A stretch of DNA of 64,000 nt from Gibbula magus (GCA_936450465.1 OW388296.1:12149867-12213866); one strand, 5' to 3'; shown: positions 1 through 11,665, counted from the stretch's first letter. Translations and numbers: made by a program. Notes: generated by a model not told the origin, from the letters alone.

Positions 1-1131
1 CTTGATATAAAGAAGGAAGACGTCCTCGTAAACAAGAAAGGGAATCCATTTTCAACTGCTGTCATCTTTACAACATCGGGCAGTACAGGGTATTCGAAAC
101 TCGTTGCACACAGTCATAAAAACTTGCTTTTTATGTCGCAATTTCTCAGCGAAGTCGTCGAATGGAAAAATGGATCGACATACTTAAACTGCTCGCCACT
201 TGGATGGCATTGGGGTTACCCTTTTCTGTACCTCAATACTGGTTGCATGAGGGTTTTAGTCGATGAATCGATCAAACAAACCCATAACAAAAACTTCCTC
301 ATGTGGAACATTATTCTTCAAATGAATATCAATGTAACTATTATGACGCCTATTATGCTTCTGTCAGCCCCAACTCAAAAAATTGACAACCGACATCTTC
401 ACATTTTAACAGGTGGTCAGCCAATCAAATCTCACCATTTGGAAGCTGTTAAATGCCAAGTAGAGAAAGTCACAGTTGTCTATGGTTCAACAGAAATCGG
501 AGACGTTACTACGGTAACCATTCCAGTGGAGCGTCTTGAAACTTTTACAGACTTTATGGTTGGTTTCCCAGCAAAGGGGGTTCAAAATAGAATTGTTGAC
601 CAAAACGATCAAGTTCTTCCATTCATGGAAAAGGGTGAGATTCTGGTCAAGTCACCAACACTCTGCTTACCTTATCTTGGATCAGAGTCACAGGGTTCCT
701 TCCTGCCTGATGGTTGGTTCAGAACTGGAGATATTGGCTATCTGAGAGAAGATGGTTGTCTCTTTGTAGAAGGAAGAAGTTCTGACGCAATCATGCATGG
801 AGCCTACATCCTGTATCCTGCCTGGTGGGAACAGAAGCTTGTCAAGTGTCCTGGAGTGAAGGAAGCTGTCATTGTCCCAGTTCCAGATAAAGTTCTTCAC
901 CATGAGATATGTGCCTGCATCAAGATAGATGATACGACTGACGTCAAGCCTTCACCTGAAAACATCATTAGTTTCTGCAAACAGGAAACCGTTCTGGACG
1001 AGACCTCAAGCCTCAACATACTTCCAAAGTATGTTCTCTTCTTTGATGAGTTTCCAAAAACGAATACAGATAAGCTTCACCGAAGAGTTTTAGCAGATAT
1101 CGCTTCTGAGAGACTTGGCCTTTCTGAATAA
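1..1131 (+). CDS. Acyl-CoA synthetase-like AMP-binding enzyme, copy 1 (5' end outside window)
   Basis: The frame is open from base 1 to the TAA at 1129-1131 (376 residues), so this is the C-terminal 70% of a roughly 540-residue protein. It keeps the ANL-superfamily landmarks: the phosphate-binding loop TTSGSTGYSK at the start, YGSTE, WFRTGD, GRSSD, and the A10-type lysine in PKTNTDK near the end. ANL acyl-CoA synthetases activate a carboxylic acid with ATP to an acyl-AMP and then transfer it to CoA; the substrate here cannot be told. There are no in-frame stops or frameshifts in the visible part. In the middle (GWHWGY, KIDNRH) it is closest to copy 4. The upstream type is unknown because the N-terminus is off the window. 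Confidence 0.9.
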   Translation, partial: LDIKKEDVLVNKKGNPFSTAVIFTTSGSTGYSKLVAHSHKNLLFMSQFLSEVVEWKNGSTYLNCSPLGWHWGYPFLYLNTGCMRVLVDESIKQTHNKNFLMWNIILQMNINVTIMTPIMLLSAPTQKIDNRHLHILTGGQPIKSHHLEAVKCQVEKVTVVYGSTEIGDVTTVTIPVERLETFTDFMVGFPAKGVQNRIVDQNDQVLPFMEKGEILVKSPTLCLPYLGSESQGSFLPDGWFRTGDIGYLREDGCLFVEGRSSDAIMHGAYILYPAWWEQKLVKCPGVKEAVIVPVPDKVLHHEICACIKIDDTTDVKPSPENIISFCKQETVLDETSSLNILPKYVLFFDEFPKTNTDKLHRRVLADIASERLGLSE

Positions 1132-2720
1132 AGAGAGGTTTGTTTGGAGACCCAACCTTTTTATATATATATATTCAGGATGTTAATGAAAATACTATGT
1201 TAATACTTTTCACAAGAATTACCCTTATGGTCTGTCAACTTCACATTTTCTCAAAAATGTTATTTTAGTCCTGTAATATCTTGTGCACATCATAATCAAT
1301 ATATAGTCTTCCAAAAAAGAAACTTGACGCTAACTCAAATTTTGATATATTTAATTTAAAAAAAAGAATTTGGAGATAAGACACAAAAATCATCACTCAA
1401 ACTCAAATTCTGAAAACATAAATCAGATACACATACATAATAGAGTGAATTTCACAGGTGAAAGAAATTTCAGTCCGGCTTCCTTCAGTTTGTTATATCC
1501 TGATTCTGAAATCCCGCTTAGCCCAGGCATCTGCATACTTGAGAGGTCGCTGCTTTAGTGCAGTCTCGTGGGTGGCGCTGTCTGATGTATGGATCTTGTG
1601 CTGTAGTTGTCATCCTTGGTCTTCTTGATAACATCATTGCGGCTGTCTGACAAAACGTCATCATGTTTGTAAGGTCATTGACGCCTGCAATCCACATTAC
1701 TAGGTGTAGTTCCGGACCTTCAGCGGACGAAAAAACCAAAGAGACATGTTACTATGTAAGTAAGAGATGGTTCAACAATTCATCTTCAAATGAATTTTCT
1801 TAATTATTCTCATCAAATTATGATGAAAGTAATTAAGGTAACCTTTTAACTAATTCCTGTCAAGTAACGTTACTCAGGTATATATGGAATTGTTTTCTCA
1901 GAGGTTAATAGTAAAGATGTGTTTAACCTGTCACGTTGAAAGGAAGTTATACATAATAAAAGTAAATATTTTGTGAATCAATTTTATAAAGACTGAGCGT
2001 ATTCAGAAATCAAACTATAGCAGAATTTCTTTCTCTGTTTGGGTGGCTCTCAATTCGTACGATCTATATGTATTAGCTATTTTATATATGGATGTTATTC
2101 ATTTTAATGTGTTACAAATAAAAGAACTTTTAAAGAATACTGTATAAACTGCAGCTATGTTATATGTCTTAGCTTACACTTTGGTACATGTATTGTATGC
2201 CTATGTTTGCATTGATTCAAGTTTTAAAGGGCAGTAGCACGTTTTTTCGCTCAAATAAGTTGATGAAATGTATTTGAAAAATAATTTCACCAATGGTAAA
2301 ACATCCTTCTCTCTTCGGAAAATAAAGTTTAAAATGAGTGTACATGTTTCGGTAAAGCCATGGGAATCGTTTTTGTAAAACAAAATAATAAATTGTGTTC
2401 ACAATAAAATGGCCGCCATGCAATTTTAAGTTTTTACGCAACATAGTTTTAACCACCACAGTTAATTGGTTCGTGTACTAAGATGTTTTACCCCCTAAAG
2501 TTTATTTAAATGACATAAACTATCATTATAAACGGGAAATTTGAAATTTTTCATATTTATTTATAGTGGTAAAATCATTTAGCTAAGTTGTCTTTTAGGT
2601 TCTTACAAGTGATTACAAAACCATTTCTTTTGCTTATGTCATAGATGAAACACACATATTACAGAATCTTATAGTCCTGTTACATCAACAACTACTGACA
2701 ATCCAACATCTTGAGGGGTT
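1132..2720 (+). repeat. Copy 1 3' flank (array-wide homologous block)
   Basis: This matches the 3' flanks of the other gene copies, for example the run after the stop beginning gagaggtttgtttggagacc and the later gttacaaataaaagaac and gtggtaaaatcatt stretches. Two segments are private to this copy. About 1540-1735 interrupts the block; its minus strand reads a short peptide with WIAGVNDLT, faintly like an SGNH-hydrolase block, but too short to call. About 2226-2500 begins TTTAAAGGGCAG and ends near CCCCCTAAAGT, a weak terminal-inverted pattern. No gene is supported. From about 2720 to 3090 I see nothing recognisable. Confidence 0.7.
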
Positions 2721-3091
2721 TTTTTTATACATAAAAGTTATATATAAACTTGATATGAAAAGGGAACGAGTTACTTGTCCTATATTAAGTTCGAGGGTAA
2801 AAGATACCACTTGAATCCTGTCTTTAGGGTTTTTTTGGCGTGAGTAAGACATAACCACCACGCCAAAGAATAACATCAATCTCTCGACACCATGAATGAT
2901 ATGATGAGGGTAAACGAATATTATTAAATATATTCAGTATATCTGGAGCCTTTGCAAGAGACACACCAAAATTATTTCACAGGGGGAAAACACTATTTAT
3001 TATTAGCTTGCATTTCATATCCTCATCCTACAAAGGAAATGAAAGCGCAGTCGTATCTACCCTGTCACATTTAGTTGTTGACAAAAGGCCC

Positions 3092-3572
3092 TTAAAGGTG
3101 CATCCATTGTGTTTCATAAACTTGTATTTGCCTTTAATACATTTCAACATACAATATGTGCTGATATCAGTTCAAATAAATTCACTCACCTTGCATATTC
3201 ATCCCTAATCGACAAATACATACTAATTACAAGTTTCAAATTAAAATCGAGCAACATCATTATACTTGTGCAGAAAACGAAACTACGCGTTTCATTTACA
3301 TACACAGTAGTTATAAGACCTATTAAACATTATCAACTTAAACATTTCTTTTAGTATGTTGTAAATAAGTTTCCAAAATTACGTTTGACTAATTGACGCG
3401 CGCCACAAGCGGTGCATTGTCCGGTTTTCGATCAGAAATCGATACGTTTCCCTTTATATCGTCGGTATACTGAGCCGACTAAGATCAAAATGGCAACAGT
3501 CAGTACTTCTCGATAAAATAACACAATTTATAACGTTTAGCATATGTGACCCCAAACAACACAATGTATGTA
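3092..3572 (-). mobile_element. Degenerate TTAA-type MITE, inverted relative to 12518-13007
   Basis: It starts TTAA-AGGTGCATCCATTGTG. The body is the reverse complement of the 490-bp element at 12518-13007, sharing the CGCGCGCCACAAGCGG/GCATTGTCCGGTTTTCGATC core. The far end (acacaatgtatg) has lost the last bases of the terminal repeat and the second TTAA. It has no coding capacity. Confidence 0.7.
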
Positions 3573-4009
3573 TCAATTGATAAAACCAGCTCTAGTCATT
3601 CTGAATGAAGGACATGTTTTATCTTATCTCTCTACTCAGGACAGGAGATGAGATTTATTTGATAAGAATACAGCGTGTAATGACGGCCGCCGTTCGCATG
3701 ATTCTATTCATCAAACTATTTAAACAACCTTCTTAAAGTTAGTTTCAAATGAAAAGAACTGTTGAAATGTCCTACCTTTCGGAACATATTTGTGTAGTTA
3801 GATTATCTTGTCTTTTGTACCCTTCGGATTACAATAACTTTTCATCAAACGACCGAGAATGATGTTTCATTGTCATTTCCAAACACGGAGAGCAGTCAAA
3901 AACTTCTACATTCTCAACCTTGGGTTTCTTATTAGAATTTCTTCATTCATTCAAACTGTGTTGGGGATAATCTATCATTATCTTATCTTCTCTTATCAAC
4001 GTGTTTATT

Positions 4010-4917
4010 ATCCCCGCCACGAAGTGGAAGGGGGATATAGGTTTGGGCTCCGTCCGTGCGTCCGTCCGTCCGTGCGTCCGTCCGTCCGCTATAATGGGGA
4101 CACTTTTTCTCAGAAACTATTTAAGATAGGACAACCAAATTTGGTGTGTGGCTTGTGGACATAAATACCTCTATGGAGTTCGAAAATAAGAACGATGTGA
4201 TTATTTTTTCCGGAGTTATTGCCCTTGTTCCGTATTTTTGGACTCTGTTCATGGTATCTCCAAAGGGGACAGTTTTTCTCAGAAACTGTTACAGATAGAG
4301 TTTCCAAATTTGGTGTGTGGCTTGTGGACATAAATACCTCGATGGAGTTCGAAAATTAGAACCGTGTGATTATTTTTTCCCGAGTTATTGCCCTTGTTCC
4401 GTATGTTTTGACTCGGTTCATGCTATCTCTAAAGGGGACAGGTTTTCTCAGAGACTATTTAAGATAGGATTACCCAATTTGGTGGATGGCTTGAGGGCAT
4501 AAGTACCTTGATGGAGTTCGAAAATGAGAAGCACACAATTAATCTTTGCGGAGTTATTGCCCTTGTTCTGTACATTTTGTCTCTGTTCAAGGTATCACCA
4601 AAGGGGACAGCTTTTCTCAGAAACTATTTAAGATAGGATAACCAAATTTGGTGTGTACTTTAAGGCCATCGATACCTTGACGGAATTTGAAAAAAAGAAG
4701 CATGTGATTATTTTTTCCGGAGTTATTTCCCTTGTTCCGCTTTTTCGACTCTGTTTCAAGTATCCAAGGATATAGCTTTTCTCAGACATTGTTTAACATC
4801 AAATCAGTTGTGTGGCTTGAGGATATCGTTACCTTAATGGAAAGAAAATGAGCAGCGCACAATTATTTCTTCTTGAATTATTGCCCTTGTTCTCATTTCT
4901 TGTGTCTGGCGGGGGAT
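4010..4917 (+). mobile_element. Non-autonomous TIR element with internal 169-bp tandem repeats and CCGTCCGT strings
   Basis: The left end ATCCCCGCCA (4010-4019) is complemented by the right end TGGCGGGGGAT (4907-4917), giving an 11-bp TIR with one gap. A CGTCCGTCCG-rich stretch follows the left end. Then come about five tandem units starting ggggaca at 4096, 4265, 4434 and 4603, with a decayed fifth unit at about 4766; the spacing is exactly 169, 169 and 169. Each unit contains ttctcagaaactattta, ccaaatttggtgtgtggctt and gttattgcccttgtt. The short ORFs here, including one rich in RPSVRP, are products of the repeat and not genes. Confidence 0.75.
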
Positions 4918-5640
4918 GTTGATGACTATGTCTTCTTGTTATTCAGTAAAATCAATAATTGTTGTGAGTACGATTGCTTGAATAAACTAAACAAATAGAT
5001 AAAAAAAAGGGTTGTTGGGTATTCATGGATTAACTCCTGTTCGTTATTTGAATGAATAAAGTAGCCCAGACAACGTCAACATTCATGGTAGCCAATCAAT
5101 CCACTTTAAGGTTCTATGACACATATATAACAGATTGTTATGAAAACCCTATCACCCTATCACATGGGTAATACTTACGTGTATCTGCTGAATCAGATGT
5201 TTATATCCTCTATAACGGTAAGGTGGTATGCGAGGTGCAAATGTAGCATTCTTAACGGTGTGGATTTCTTCTTAAGTCAGTAGTTTCAAAATGTGTGTTA
5301 TTGAATATATCTGAGATTGTTTGACAAGATTTGTCTAAGTTTATTTAAGTAAAAATAAATTACGATGAAGAATGAGGAACTAATTTATTACGGATGTACA
5401 ACTTTTTGGTTATTCTTTGAAGGCAACGTTTCGACATACATATTCTAATGTTGTTTTTAAAGAACAGCTTAGGCATAAGTTCTTCATTCTTTATCATCTC
5501 AATATCAATCAAAGATGCCACAGTACTAACATATTTTCAGATTGGCAGCCTAAAAAATTCAAAGTAGGCCTACAATGAGAAAACTTCTTTATGAATTTGT
5601 GTGTAACTTTCTCATAATTTTTCTATAAAAATTTGCCAAG
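4918..5640. other. Unassigned AT-rich intergenic sequence
   Basis: There is no ORF worth calling, no tandem array and no clear match elsewhere in the window. A faint resemblance exists between 5390-5440 (acaactttttggttattct, gcaacgtttcga) and the palindrome at 21099-21251. Confidence 0.5.
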
Positions 5641-5981
5641 TTCACAATTTACTGCAGTTATAACAATTTACAAAATGTACAACAATTCATCATGTAAAAA
5701 GCATCAATCTATAGATCCATCGCTACGTCGTCCTAGCAAAGTTGAGATTATGTATTACAAATGATTAATAATTTGTGAATCTGAATAGCGCTGCAACATC
5801 ATTACCCTAATAATACAAACGATCAAAAGCTACTATTGTTTCGTCTACATTTGTATTATTGATATAATTCATAATTATGACATCTTCACTTGTAACTTTG
5901 TTTTACTTGATAATTTAGACCTATACATATGTACTTTCGATAGATGTACAATTATGATATATACACATGTACCTATAGTCC
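5640..5981 (+). repeat. Interval-shared flank leading into degenerate 39-bp satellite
   Basis: About 5660-5800 aligns with 37710-37900 and 55440-55640 (acaacaattcat, aaagcatc, attaataattt, aatacaaacgat), which lies just upstream of the Gypsy-like remnants. The rest (5820-5980) is diverged 39-bp satellite (acaattatgatatatacacatgtacc) of the type seen at 9030-9300 and 47195-47620. Confidence 0.6.
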
Positions 5982-6331
5982 AATAATCATGGTGAAATTT
6001 TTACCTAACCCGCCACAAATTGCAACAGAAATGATTTCAACTGTTTTAAGACCCTGAACGATTCCTTTATAAAATATAAAAAAAGTGATCGAACAAGGTC
6101 AAATTTGACCTTCAAGGTCGTAGGGGTCACTGGCGCTTTCGAAATCTAATTTAGAATAACAATTATTTTTCTTTTCCACCAAATTGTATCATGTTATATA
6201 TCAAATGAAAACTCCGATAATAGGCTTTAAGAAAATATATAGCTTGATAAAGTTTGTGCTCATACATTTGTTTCAGTTTTTAACAAAAACATTCTGAAAA
6301 ATACGGAATTTTTTACCGTCATCCATATGCT

Positions 6332-6670
6332 CATATACACTGTCGGCCAAAAGAAACGCCTACCAGATATCTTATCAGATTTCGTAAAAACTATATTGAA
6401 CATTTTAGCAATATTATAGTATTATGAAATTTCACCATTTCTGCATTATATATTAATTTATTTAAATATAGAAGTTTGTATGTTACAAAATAATGGCGAT
6501 TGTTGATTTCAGTCAACAGCAATTGTTCAGTTTGCGATCAGTGCTTGATCAGAAAAACATTTGAAACAGATTTTCATACAACCACAAGCAACAATACAGG
6601 CACGCATTCGCATTAAAGTGGTGATGGCGCTCCAGATTTACGCGGTTATGGTGCGCAAGTGAATCAACCA
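6332..6670 (+). mobile_element. Possible Tc1/mariner-like 5' remnant
   Basis: It begins TATACACTGTCGGCCAAAAGAAACGCC, sharing the tatacact..GCCAAAAGAAACG terminus with the Tc1-like remnant at 16836. No transposase frame is recoverable. From about 6670 to 8090 I see no gene, only AT-rich DNA with a short GTTGGG run near 7028 and a CACGTGA-rich patch near 7620-7640. Confidence 0.35.
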
Positions 6671-8093
6671 GAAATAGCGGTCTTCATTGGGTGTGGTTTT
6701 CATGAATATAATTTACTCGAATCACAGTTTTCCCACGATTTCAATGGACTTTCATATTCATTATTCTTTCAGAATAACATGGATACCACAATTAATTATA
6801 TTTCAGAATTATATCATCTTTCATTTTAAGGAAAATCAACAATGGCCGATAGTGCATGTTACAATAATACACATATATGTATTTTAACTTGATGTTTTAT
6901 TATTTCCTAAATGGTTTTGCATTTGAAATCTCCAGCGGTATTGTTAGTCACAGACTCCACAAATAGAGCAAACAACACAACATGCATCGTCTGCATTCAC
7001 ATGTAGACGCAGGTGTACTAACTACAGTTGGGTTGGGTTGGGTTGCTGGATTACAAGAATCAACTTCTGAAAGTTCAATTATTTGATTCTGATATGGTAT
7101 TTCCATGCCTCCCAAAAAGCTTATATGAATGTGCAATCGTGAAAGCCTTAGGGTGATGTCTCTTTCATTGAAGCTTTGTTAGCAATTTATAGCAATGGTG
7201 ATTCGTGTTTAGGATGTTTGATGTCCGACCCTTGTTGGAAGGCAGCACAGTATTCACCCATAAAGCAAACGCGAAAGTCATGCCGTTGAGACACATCTGA
7301 GACATGTCTGAGTTTGGACTGCCTATTGGGTCCCCAAAATATACTAATTAGGTAGATAACACTATACACTTTATTACTCATGGTGACGTAATTATGTGAA
7401 ATACTAGGACTCGAGACATGACTCCCGAGACCATGAGTAATTACTAATTAAGTGTTTTATTATACTTTATTATTTTTTCTTAAGACTTTGCTATTTAACT
7501 TTTTAGCTGTTGCACTACACACATAGCCATATTTGTAAATCGAAAATATTATCTCATATTACAAAATCAGCGAACCGATCAGATGATGCCATCTTGAACA
7601 AAAAAGTCAAAACAAACAGTCACGTGACAAAAATCACGTGACGAGTCAATATCTCGGGTCACATTTCTGTCACAAAAATGACCTCATCACCCGGAGAGGG
7701 GGTCAGTGTACAAATATATTTTTCGACCACGTGGTGTGTACTGACCAATGGAATTCTTACAAATTTAATAGAGGTAAATAGTTTAAACAATGGATGAAAT
7801 ATTGAGGTCTGAACCCTTTCCATAGAGAAACGGTTGGGGATATTATCTTAAAGTATTATTGAAGACACTCGGATGTCTATCCGCAAAAGAAAGTTCATAA
7901 GATGATTTTGATACCAAACATTATATATAGAATATTTTTGAAATTCTCATCACAAACATCATCAAAATACGTTATATCTGTGACCTTTTTTAGATTAGAC
8001 TGACAATTAATAGGTAAGAATTAGATGGTTTTAATTATTATTTTTGAAACAATAAACATCAAATTGAAATGTATTTATCTTATATCTTATAAT

Positions 8094-8146
<53 letters not shown>

Positions 8147-8186
8147 ATAATAATAATAATAATAATAATAATGATAATAATAATAA
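8094..8186 (+). repeat. (ACT)n-(AAT)n microsatellite
   Basis: About 17 ACT units (8094-8146) run into about 12 AAT units. The AAT part is the 3' tail of the adjoining minus-strand SINE, where it reads (ATT)n. The valine- and leucine-rich minus-strand ORF across it is only this repeat. Confidence 0.95.
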
Positions 8187-8424
8187 CAACACTTTATTGT
8201 CCTCATAACAATGAATTCGGAAATTCGATTTGTGCCAGTGGCACCCGGCAGCCACAGTGCAGCGCCAGTTCAAGCGTTTTTCTATCCTTATATCTATCCG
8301 TGAGCGCCAAGCAAAGAAGCAACAACTCCCATCTTTTAACGTCTTTTGGTATGACGCGCCCGGGAATCGAACCCCGACCTACCGGGTGATGAGCAGATGC
8401 TCTACAAACTGAGCTACATCCCAA
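8176..8424 (-). mobile_element. tRNA-derived SINE
   Basis: On the minus strand the element opens gttgggatgtagctcagttt, a tRNA-like head. The pol III A box (TAGCTCAGTTTGTAGAGC) lies at about 8399-8417 and the B box (GGTTCGATTCC) at 8363-8373. A roughly 170-bp unrelated body follows, and it ends ...caataaagtgttgttatt into an (ATT)n tail. This is the layout of a tRNA-type SINE. It is not a functional tRNA: no 3' acceptor arm pairs with the head, and the body continues past the T-arm. Confidence 0.8.
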
Positions 8425-9029
8425 CAAATGAGAACATGTGAACACAAAACATGTGTCAAAACATCTTCAAGTATGTCACATCTGTAATCTTTTTAGGTGC
8501 AGTGACTGCAATTCATAGACTACTAAATTATAATAATGACTTATGTTAGTCAAGGACCTCAGGTGATGTCTTTTTTCAAAAGATTAAGCATTGTGTTTAG
8601 AAATAATGAAACATGAAGTTGAAATATATTTATATGTATAACATATATGAGCATGATGTCAGTAAAAAAAAATCATATTTTTCATATTTTTTTAAAAACT
8701 GAAACACATAAATGTATGGGCACAAACTCTATCAAACTATATATTTTGGAAAAGTCTGTTTTCAGAACTTTCATTTTGGTATATAACATGACACAATTCG
8801 GTGGATAAGAAACAAAGATTAATTCTAAATTAGATTTCTAAAGCGGCAGTGACACCTATGATCGTGAAAGGTCAAAGTTGACCTTGGTCCACCACTTAGA
8901 TTTCCTAGATTTTGTATATGTTATAAAGGAATGATTCAGGGTCTTAAAACAGTTGAAATCGTTTCTGTTGCAATTTGTGTTGGATATTCTCATATATATA
9001 TATTGACTGGACTATTACAATATAATCTA

Positions 9030-9305
9030 TATTCATGATATCTACATCTACAATGTACAATATCCACAATTATGATGTCAACATATGAACCTTTGATATA
9101 ATGTACAATTGTGATGTCAACATATGAACATTTGATATAATGTACTATTATGATGTCAACATACGAACCTTGATATAATGTACAAATATGATGTCAACAT
9201 ATGAACATTTGATATAATGTTCAATTATTATGTCAACATATGAACCTGTGATATAATGTACAATTATGACGTCTTCGTATCTTCGATATAATGTACGATG
9301 ACATT
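9030..9305 (+). repeat. 39-bp satellite array
   Basis: About six to seven units of 39 bp, consensus near acaattatgatgtcaacatatgaac(c/a)tttgatataatgt, with point changes between units. The period is a multiple of three, so ORFs with 13-residue periodicity appear on both strands and are artefacts. It is homologous to the array at 47195-47620, which also sits just upstream of a type A gene. Confidence 0.9.
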
Positions 9306-10042
9306 GTGTAACCCTCATGACGGAATTATGGCATAGCATTACTTAACGTGACAATCCATTAGCGATTGAAACCTACAACTGGTGATTAGTCAAGGAGACT
9401 CGGGGGATCTTGCCTGACGTGAATGAGATATCGTCTATTATCTAATTATGCCACTTCAACCTTTTTATTTTAAAGCAGTTGCAGCAAGGGTTTTTAGTGA
9501 TCGACTTATGCTGCGGGAATAGTAAAGGTAATGTTACTAAACTTGAATATTAGACAAATACATATGTATTCATTAAACATGTATATATTAATTTCTAGGA
9601 AAGAAAGTTAAAAACAATGCAAACAAGGTGAGAAAGTGCAAACTGAACCTAACATTAAAGGTTAAATAAGATAAGATTACCCTTGTGTGCTGTATAGGTA
9701 CGTGTCCAAACTGCGTTGTAGTCATACTCGTCAAATGCTCAGAAATATAGTATATTTGCCTTTACTCTTAAATATTTGTCAACAATGTCACAGTTCGTGT
9801 CAATTGCAGATTGAGAACTTTTTGTCCTTCACTGACTTTGTTTATATTAAGATGATCAAATATTTGAAACATTATATCTAACTCAATGGTTCGCTGTTAT
9901 CAATTTGGCAGATTAAAATTCCATTGTATGAAAATAACTCCATTTTAAAAAAATAAATACTACTTAAACATAGGTGTATTTCACGGTTTCTTTATCAGTA
10001 AATATCGCATATTAACACGTGACTTTAATCAACAGGTCAACC
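9306..10042 (+). repeat. Type A upstream block of copy 2
   Basis: It aligns with 47625-48275 ahead of copy 5: shared gtgtaaccct, cggaattatgg, taacgtgacaatccatta, then ggcgcatttcacggtttctttatcag-like sequence and the acceptor ctttaatcaacag. The acceptor AG is at 10034-10035, seven bases before the ATG. A promoter and 5' exon presumably lie in or beyond this block, but I cannot place a transcription start. Confidence 0.7.
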
Positions 10043-11665
10043 ATGTCGTACTATGAGGACCAAACTATTGCTGACCGAACCTGTACTGGGGGAAAACAGA
10101 TCCAGATACTCCTGCCTTCATCTTCTGGAGTGAAGATAGCACACGTGAGTTGACCAGGGGAGATGTCCTGGATCTGTCCAGTAGGTTCGCCCACAGACTG
10201 ACCAGATGTGGAGTTAAGCCAGGAGATGTGGTGTGTATTTCTCTCCCCAACTGTCCAGAGAGAATAGTGGCTGAGTTTGGTGTCCAGTTAGCTGGAGCTG
10301 TGTCCATGAACGGACAGGTTCTTCGGGCAGATGGAGAAGATCTCATAGCCTCGCTGATCAAAGCAGAATGTGTTTGCATCACAGTCGATCCAGATCAAGT
10401 CAAGGGCGCTTGGGAGTTATGCAAACCCCACTTTGACGAGTTTGCTCTTTTGGATAGCAATGCTGATGTCAAAAGCAAACGAATTCCATCAATGAAATCG
10501 GCTGTGTTTGCAACCTCTCAGCTCTTGCTTGATATAAAGAAGGAAAACGTCCTCGTATACAAGAAAGGGAATCCATGTTCAACTGCTGTCATCTTTACAA
10601 CATCGGGCAGTACAGGGTATTCGAAACTGGTTCCACACAACCATAAATACTTACAAATACTTACAATTTTATTCGCAGATCAGCGAAGACGTCGAATGGA
10701 AAAATGGATCAAAATACCTAAACTGCTCGCCACTTGGATGGCTTGGGGGTTACCCTTTTCTATAACTCAATACTGGTTGCATCAGGGTTTTAGCCGATGA
10801 ATCTATCAAACAAACCAGTGACAAAAACTTCCTCATGTGGAACATTATTCTTCACATGAATATCAATTTAACTCTTATGACGCCCGTTATGCTTCTGTCA
10901 GCCCCAACTAAAAAAATTAATAACCAACATCTTCACATCATAACAGGTGGTCAGCCAATCAAATCTCACCATTTGGAAGCTGTTAAATACCAGGTAGAGA
11001 AAGTCACAGTTGCCTATGGTACAACGGAAATCGGAGGTATTACTACGGTAACCATTCCGGTTCATCGTCTGGAAACTTTTTCAGATTTTATGGTTGGGTT
11101 CCCAGCAAAGGGGGTTCAACATAGGATTGTTGACCAAAACGATCAAGTTCTTCCATTCATGGAAAAGGGTGAGATTCTGGTCAAGTCACCAACGCTCTGC
11201 TTACCTTATCTTGGATCAGAGTCACAGGATTCCTTCCTGCCTGATGGTTGGTTCAGAACTGGAGATATTGGCTATCTGAGAGAAGATGGTTGTCTCTTTG
11301 TAGAAGGAAGAAGTTCTGACGCAATCATGCATGGAGCGTACATCCTGTATCCTGCCTGGTGGGAACAGAAGCTTGTCAAGTGTCCTGGAGTGAAGGAAGC
11401 TGTCATTGTCCCAGTTCCAGATAAAGTTCTTCACCACGAGATCTGTGCCTGCATCAAGATTGATGATACGACTGACGTCAAGCCTTCACCTGAGTACATC
11501 ATCACTTTCTGCAAACATGAAACCGTTCTGGACGAGACCTCAAGCCTCAACATACTTCCAAAGTATGTTCTCTTCTTTGATGAGTTTCCAAAAACGAATA
11601 CAGATAAGCTTCACCGAAGAGTTTTAGCAGATATCGCTTCTGAGAGACTTGGCCTTTCTGAATAA
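10043..11665 (+). pseudogene. Acyl-CoA synthetase-like AMP-binding gene, copy 2 (type A, inactivated)
   Basis: It starts MSYYEDQTIADR like copy 5. It then loses one base near 10078 (gaccgaacctgt against gaccgaatcctgt), moving the rest to another frame. The second stretch is open to about 10640 and contains the TTSGSTGYSK loop. Between 10640 and 10680 the sequence is scrambled (aaatacttac repeated), causing a second frame change. A nonsense TAA stands at 10763-10765 where intact copies read a Tyr codon (GTA CCT region, FLYL). The C-terminal part (10835-11665), with YGTTE, WFRTGD, GRSSD and PKTNTDK, is undamaged. The lesions are independent, so sequencing error alone is unlikely. Confidence 0.88.

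Larger units (their letters stand above)
5982..9012. repeat. 3-kb structure bounded by ~360-bp diverged inverted repeats, inserted in satellite
   Basis: The left arm (about 5982-6335) and right arm (about 8650-9012) are reverse complements at roughly 80% identity by eye. Both run from a tagtcca end through acaaattgcaacagaaa, ttttaagaccctgaa, aggtcaa.tttgacct, agaaatctaatttagaat and tttgtgc.catacattt to atgctcatata. 39-bp satellite lies on both sides. The structure may be a TIR/foldback element that collected later insertions (Tc1-like debris and a SINE), or one dispersed repeat inserted twice in opposite orientation. No transposase is visible inside. Confidence 0.65.

Noticed and set aside
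1690..1740. SGNH-hydrolase-like block (WIAGVNDLT) on the minus strand
   Set aside because: Only about ten residues resemble the family, within a private 195-bp insertion; chance or transposon-derived sequence is more likely.
2217..2459. 80-codon minus-strand ORF in the copy 1 flank
   Set aside because: Lies in a copy-specific insertion, has no recognisable domain and no counterpart in the other flanks.
3859..4164. A 101-codon ORF with an RPSVRP-rich end
   Set aside because: It reads through the CCGTCCGT string of the TIR element at 4010; the periodicity is that of the DNA repeat.
8031..8273. ORF with long leucine and valine runs
   Set aside because: Translation of the (ACT)n/(AAT)n microsatellite on the minus strand.
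8340..8424. A tRNA gene on the minus strand
   Set aside because: A and B boxes are present, but there is no closing acceptor stem and the sequence continues into a SINE body with an ATT tail.
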